Source: Torreya grandis (lineage: Eukaryota > Streptophyta > Pinopsida > Cupressales > Taxaceae). From it: a stretch of DNA of 64,000 bases. This document shows positions 59,946-64,000 of the stretch, piece by piece (positions within the stretch are counted from its first letter, which is position 1; every line of letters starts with the position of its first letter). The stretch lies in NCBI GenBank assembly GCA_037957365.1, contig JARHVA010000459.1, positions 4,541,001 to 4,605,000 on the forward strand, in the 5' to 3' direction. The notes beneath the pieces were generated by a model, which was given only the letters and a program-made list of their open reading frames with translations, was not told the DNA's origin and did no database searches. A program made the translations under genes and the position numbers.

Positions 59946-60970
59946 AGAGGAAGAGAATATTGCATCCTTCAAGACAAGATATTATGACTTGGTTGTATTA
60001 CAGATGATGAGCCTTCACCACACAACATCCAAACTAGAGGTACTTCACTTTATAGATGTACTCCTTCCTATTTTTAAATAATTTAAAATTGAAAAGGGTA
60101 TGTTGATCAATTAACGTACTCAAAAAATCCTTATCTATGTGTCTCCCATTGATTTTGAAAGCTATTATAAATTACCCAAGCCCCAAGTAGATATACCCAC
60201 AATTAATGAATAGATCAATAAAAATGACCTAAAATTCATCATAGTCCCATGGTTTTATTCTAGAAACTATGTGATTTATGACCTTAATGTAAATATTCCC
60301 ATAATATAATTCAGACCTAGAATTAGGATGATAATAACCTTAATGAACAGGTTGTATAAAAACTCCACTATGAATTTTGTTAGCAGTGTTTGGGTACCCT
60401 TTTATACTTTATGATTGAGAAAGAGCTCACCCCTCTCATTGGTTAAGTTACCAACCTATTTTTATTTATATATATCTTCACAATCAAGAAATGGTATAAA
60501 AATAGCTTCTTCATGATGTCTTATCTCCTGTATGCCTTGCTTGCCATAATTGAGTTTCACAACTTTAGGGGATGGTCATCTAAGAAGATGTAAATAGTGT
60601 CCCAATTTTATTCAAAATTTCATATCTTCAATTATAAATACCATATTCAATTTATTTGGGACTATATCTATCCTACCTTGAATGAGGCTATAACAAGGTG
60701 CCTAATGCCAAGAGTCAACCCATTGGCAAAGAATTCCATTGTGTCCACTAGGGACATCTAGTTTTATCTAGACTGGACAATCATTAAGATTGAGGAAACA
60801 TAGTTTACTCCACTTAAACTAATAGTCCATGTTCCAAACAAATTAGCTAAGTAAGAAGTTGCATACCAAATATATAATGGTATAGATGGGTTGTGTAGAA
60901 GTAAAAGGAAAAGGATGAACTTTTCCTTGAACTTGTAATTATTTTTAGACTCATTGATGAGTAACATCAA
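59946..60970 (+). pseudogene. Long decayed coding-like frame, unrecognised
   Basis: Reading plus-strand frames through stops gives about 340 residues of protein-like composition, with stretches such as EKELTPLIG, LLYALLAIIEFHNF, LMPRVNPLAKNSIV and TPLKLIVHVPNKLAK. Stops are mostly TAG/TAA. I do not recognise a family. Possibilities are a transposon accessory ORF or an old captured gene. The minus-strand frame 60970-60764 is its antisense. Confidence 0.3.
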
Positions 60971-63900
60971 AAGGTAATAGGGATATTTTAGTACAACTAA
61001 AGAACTTCATCAGTATAAGGTCCACCAATTAGTTAGGAATATTCTCTTTTATTGAATTATTGTAAATATTAAGAATGGTATATTCTTTTATAAAGGCATG
61101 TGTATTTTGTTAACACATTTTCCTATAGGTTAGTCCACCTTAGAAAGCATAGTTTATTCTATAAACTTTATAAAAAGGATAGTTTTCCTTTACATTTGTA
61201 CACTTTTAAGTTAATGCAACTGACTGACATACTTCATTATTTATATAAAAGGAGTATCATTTATTATAAAAAAGGAGGGAGTTTTGAGCCAAAATTCATA
61301 TACTTTTGAGCTATTAATGCAAAGCAAGTAATTCTAGAAATATTGTCCAAATTTGTTTGCATCATTTTTTATATGGTTTCTCTATCAATTATTTGTTTTG
61401 AATCTTAGATTTGAAAAATTCTTTTAAATTCTTTGCATGTACATTCTGAATGCAAAATTGTTAACTTGTGCCTATGCTAGGTTAATTAAAGGTTCATTAG
61501 TTTTATTAATTTTATTTTCTCTACATTTTTAGATGTGCATCAAGTATCTACTTGAAGGAGTAAATATTTAAAGTAAGTGTGGCTCTTATTTTCATTGTTT
61601 CTTATCTTCCTTAGAATTTTGCTTGATATATGTTGTGATATAAGCTAAAGCTATTTTAATTCCTATATTGGTTTTAAGTACATGCCTTAAAAACACTTAA
61701 ACTTTGTCATGATGTCTGATATTAAGATCAACAACACTTTTCTTCTCTACCTTACCCTACCTTTTTACTTCTTTTTTAACTAGATCACTTTAGCTTAAAT
61801 TCAATTGGAAAATATTCACATAGATTAATTTTTAGATTTGAATTTGATAAAAATTCACTTATAATAGCATATATTATTTCACTTTGTAAAGATAAGACCA
61901 AGGTGGCTCCCAACCACCAAATTTTATAAATATTGTAGAATAGTTTGCTTGTTTTGCCATTATTTCATCATAGGTAACTAGATTACCAAAACATACAATT
62001 CATGCTCTAAATTCTTTAAATTATAAAATGATAAATGTTCTGTAAACACTAAGATCACCTCTACTACACATAGAGGCATCAAAAAACCTAAACCTCCATG
62101 TTTTTAGGGTAATTGAGTGGCACAAGTAGAAAAAGTGTGAAGTTAGCTAGGAAAGTTGGACATCCTAAACACCTTGATATGTTGAGAGTTTACTACATAC
62201 TAATAATCTAAGGAGGGATCAGTTTCAATTCCATTCTCCCACCTAAGTACTTTGTGAAAGTGAAATTGAATGCCAATATGAGTATCAACTTGATTACTTT
62301 AAATGAGGCTTGAGACTATAAATCTATGTATTATAGGTTTGGGATGGATATAAATGATTTTATTTATAATTAGAGAAGAATAGGTATAAATAACCTTGAT
62401 TATGCATAATTTTTTATAATTTTTTTGAGTATTCGTCATTTAATCTCCATCTAATGGATAAAAGACTGAACATCATGTATTCATATTGATCAAGTGTTTG
62501 TGAAGGGTTTGAAATAGATATAGGCCAACCCTAGGTGTCTTAGGGATTGACAAAATATAGATTAGGGTTAAAATTAGGTAAGGTAAATTAGTTATAAAAT
62601 TAGTAAGTTTGTGTGGCGAAATAGTTTCCAAATTATAGCGCTAGTGTCTAGGTCATAAAACATGAGGAACTAAGATCTTGGGTCCCTATGGGAGGGTCTA
62701 GGACTAATTTTTATGTGTTTAGGGATGTGTAAAGGCACACATAAAATATAGATAAGTGTCTAAAGAGTCCCTAAGATAGGTATATGTATAAGATATGGAT
62801 GGTTGATCTCAAGTAGAACTCATTTCACTCAAGTGACATTTATATGACTACACCAACATACATCAAAATCCCCACTTCTGTGTATGTAGGCCTATCAAGG
62901 CCATATCAAGATTAAGACTCTCTTTAAACCATATTTAACACTTACCTCATGGATTTTAACTTTTTTGGATATTATTTTATTTAGTATAGGATTATTTTTT
63001 CTATTTATGAACCTTGACTCAAGTGGGAAACAACTCAAAACATGTCAAGAACCCTTCATTTTATCTATAGACCTGTAGGCCTTTCTAAGCCTAAAACACC
63101 ACTTGAATATTTGAGAATGGATATAATGGACAAAAACATATTTAATTATTATCAAGGGACATTAAAATTACCTCTATACCTTTCATGACTCCATATAATT
63201 CACTTATACATGTTCTAAAATAATGAAAATAGATTCACGGGCTTGTATAGTTTAACAAGGTTTCAATACTACTTTAATTATTTCTGATGGATATATATTC
63301 CTAAAATATCCTCCTTAAATTTTTATTCATAAATATGGTTCCCAATATACCCCTTGAACTCATATAATATCCATAATTTTCCATTATTAGGATAAATGAG
63401 TTCAAACCTCAAATTGTGCTCTTATTAAACTACCTACAGACTTGTTTTCTCTTCTTAATGATGATTCATAGCCCTCGACATTTATTGATATTTAAAATAA
63501 CCTATAAGTTTTTATTAAATACATTATACTTCCTCTAAAATGACCTTACTAGTCTATGAACCCCTTTAGTTAAAATGGTATGTTTTTAAAAACTACTTGT
63601 AGGTGTTAGTGAAGGAAATTTTGATGGGTTTTACACTTGTTTCGAGGTCTATAACCTATGTCACAATCATTGAAGGAATAATGAGATTTGATTATGATTA
63701 TAAATACCATATATTAATGTTATTTTTAGTATTTAATATCATTATGGGATTTCAACCTCATATAAATCCTTGTAAAACCTATAATCTCTAAAAAAATTCC
63801 ATGTTTAAGGGTTCCTTATGACTTGTTTTACATGTCAAGGCATTAATAAGGCTTGAGAAATCTATTAATTTCTTTAATAAGTTTTATATTCTCATCTCAA

Positions 63901-64000
63901 TGTTTGAATCTCCAAAAACCCTTACAACTTGTGCATTGAATACCAAAACTTAATAATTTCTTGGATTGTAACCTCATGAAAGTCTTGTCTATGTCTTGTT
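60971..64000. other. No gene seen
   Basis: AT-rich flank. TATATAAAA at 61242-61250 is TATA-like, but the only nearby frame (61100-61309) is low-complexity. Phrases around 63.0-63.9 kb (ACCTATAAGTTTTTATT, TATAGACCT) recall the 38.5-40 kb repeats, without a clear unit. The 63603-63791 frame has no domain. Confidence 0.45.

Noticed and set aside
1..64000. Bacterial features: operons, ribosome-binding sites, CRISPR arrays, phage
   Set aside because: No dense coding, no regularly spaced direct repeats with unique spacers, and plant-specific retrotransposons throughout. The tandem arrays have diverged units without constant spacers.

Overview
The window looks like intergenic nuclear DNA from a large, AT-rich plant genome. 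Base composition is strongly AT by eye and CpG is rare. Nearly everything recognisable is decayed LTR-retrotransposon sequence. No host gene, tRNA, rRNA, CRISPR array or prokaryote-style operon was recognised. The Tat-clade Ty3/Gypsy element with two RNase H domains is a plant marker. Such heavy, deamination-like decay would fit a low-GC gymnosperm (for example a Welwitschia-like genome), but the species cannot be read from the sequence.

Layout. (1) 1-9 kb: a minus-strand element (copy A) with gag and protease remnants at about 2.9-5.2 kb, a long repeat-rich leader, and the start of its upstream LTR at 7875. (2) 10-35.5 kb: a minus-strand nest. The outer element (copy B, same family as A) has LTR-like copies at about 10.06-11.25 and 33.3-35.5 kb. 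The second LTR carries a probable solo LTR at 33706-34673. Inside copy B sits a second element, 14007-29141, with a perfect ATCAA target duplication and a very small gag. Inside that sits a third, 15516-25243, with gag and an unrecognised 174-codon frame. No RT, RNase H or integrase was seen in any of these minus-strand elements, so they may be non-autonomous gag or gag-protease families. (3) 35.5-43.9 kb: no genes, but several degenerate repeat arrays (about 182 bp, 100 bp, and a family of long hairpins). (4) 43945-59882: a complete but dead plus-strand Tat-clade Ty3/Gypsy element of 15,928 bp. It has 1.15-kb LTRs, perfect TTGAA target duplications, gag, protease, RT, two RNase H domains, integrase, a tandem-repeat 3' UTR and a polypurine tract. 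(5) 59.9-64 kb: flanking sequence with one long decayed, unrecognised coding-like frame.

How the parts relate. The plus-strand Tat element encodes, in broken form, every enzyme needed for retrotransposition. The minus-strand elements keep only Gag or Gag-protease and would have needed enzymes from elsewhere. All reading frames are interrupted, mostly by TAG/TAA/TGA codons and G-to-A or C-to-T type changes, as expected for methylated, silenced transposons. Boundaries come from reading repeats by eye; those given as 'about' are uncertain.
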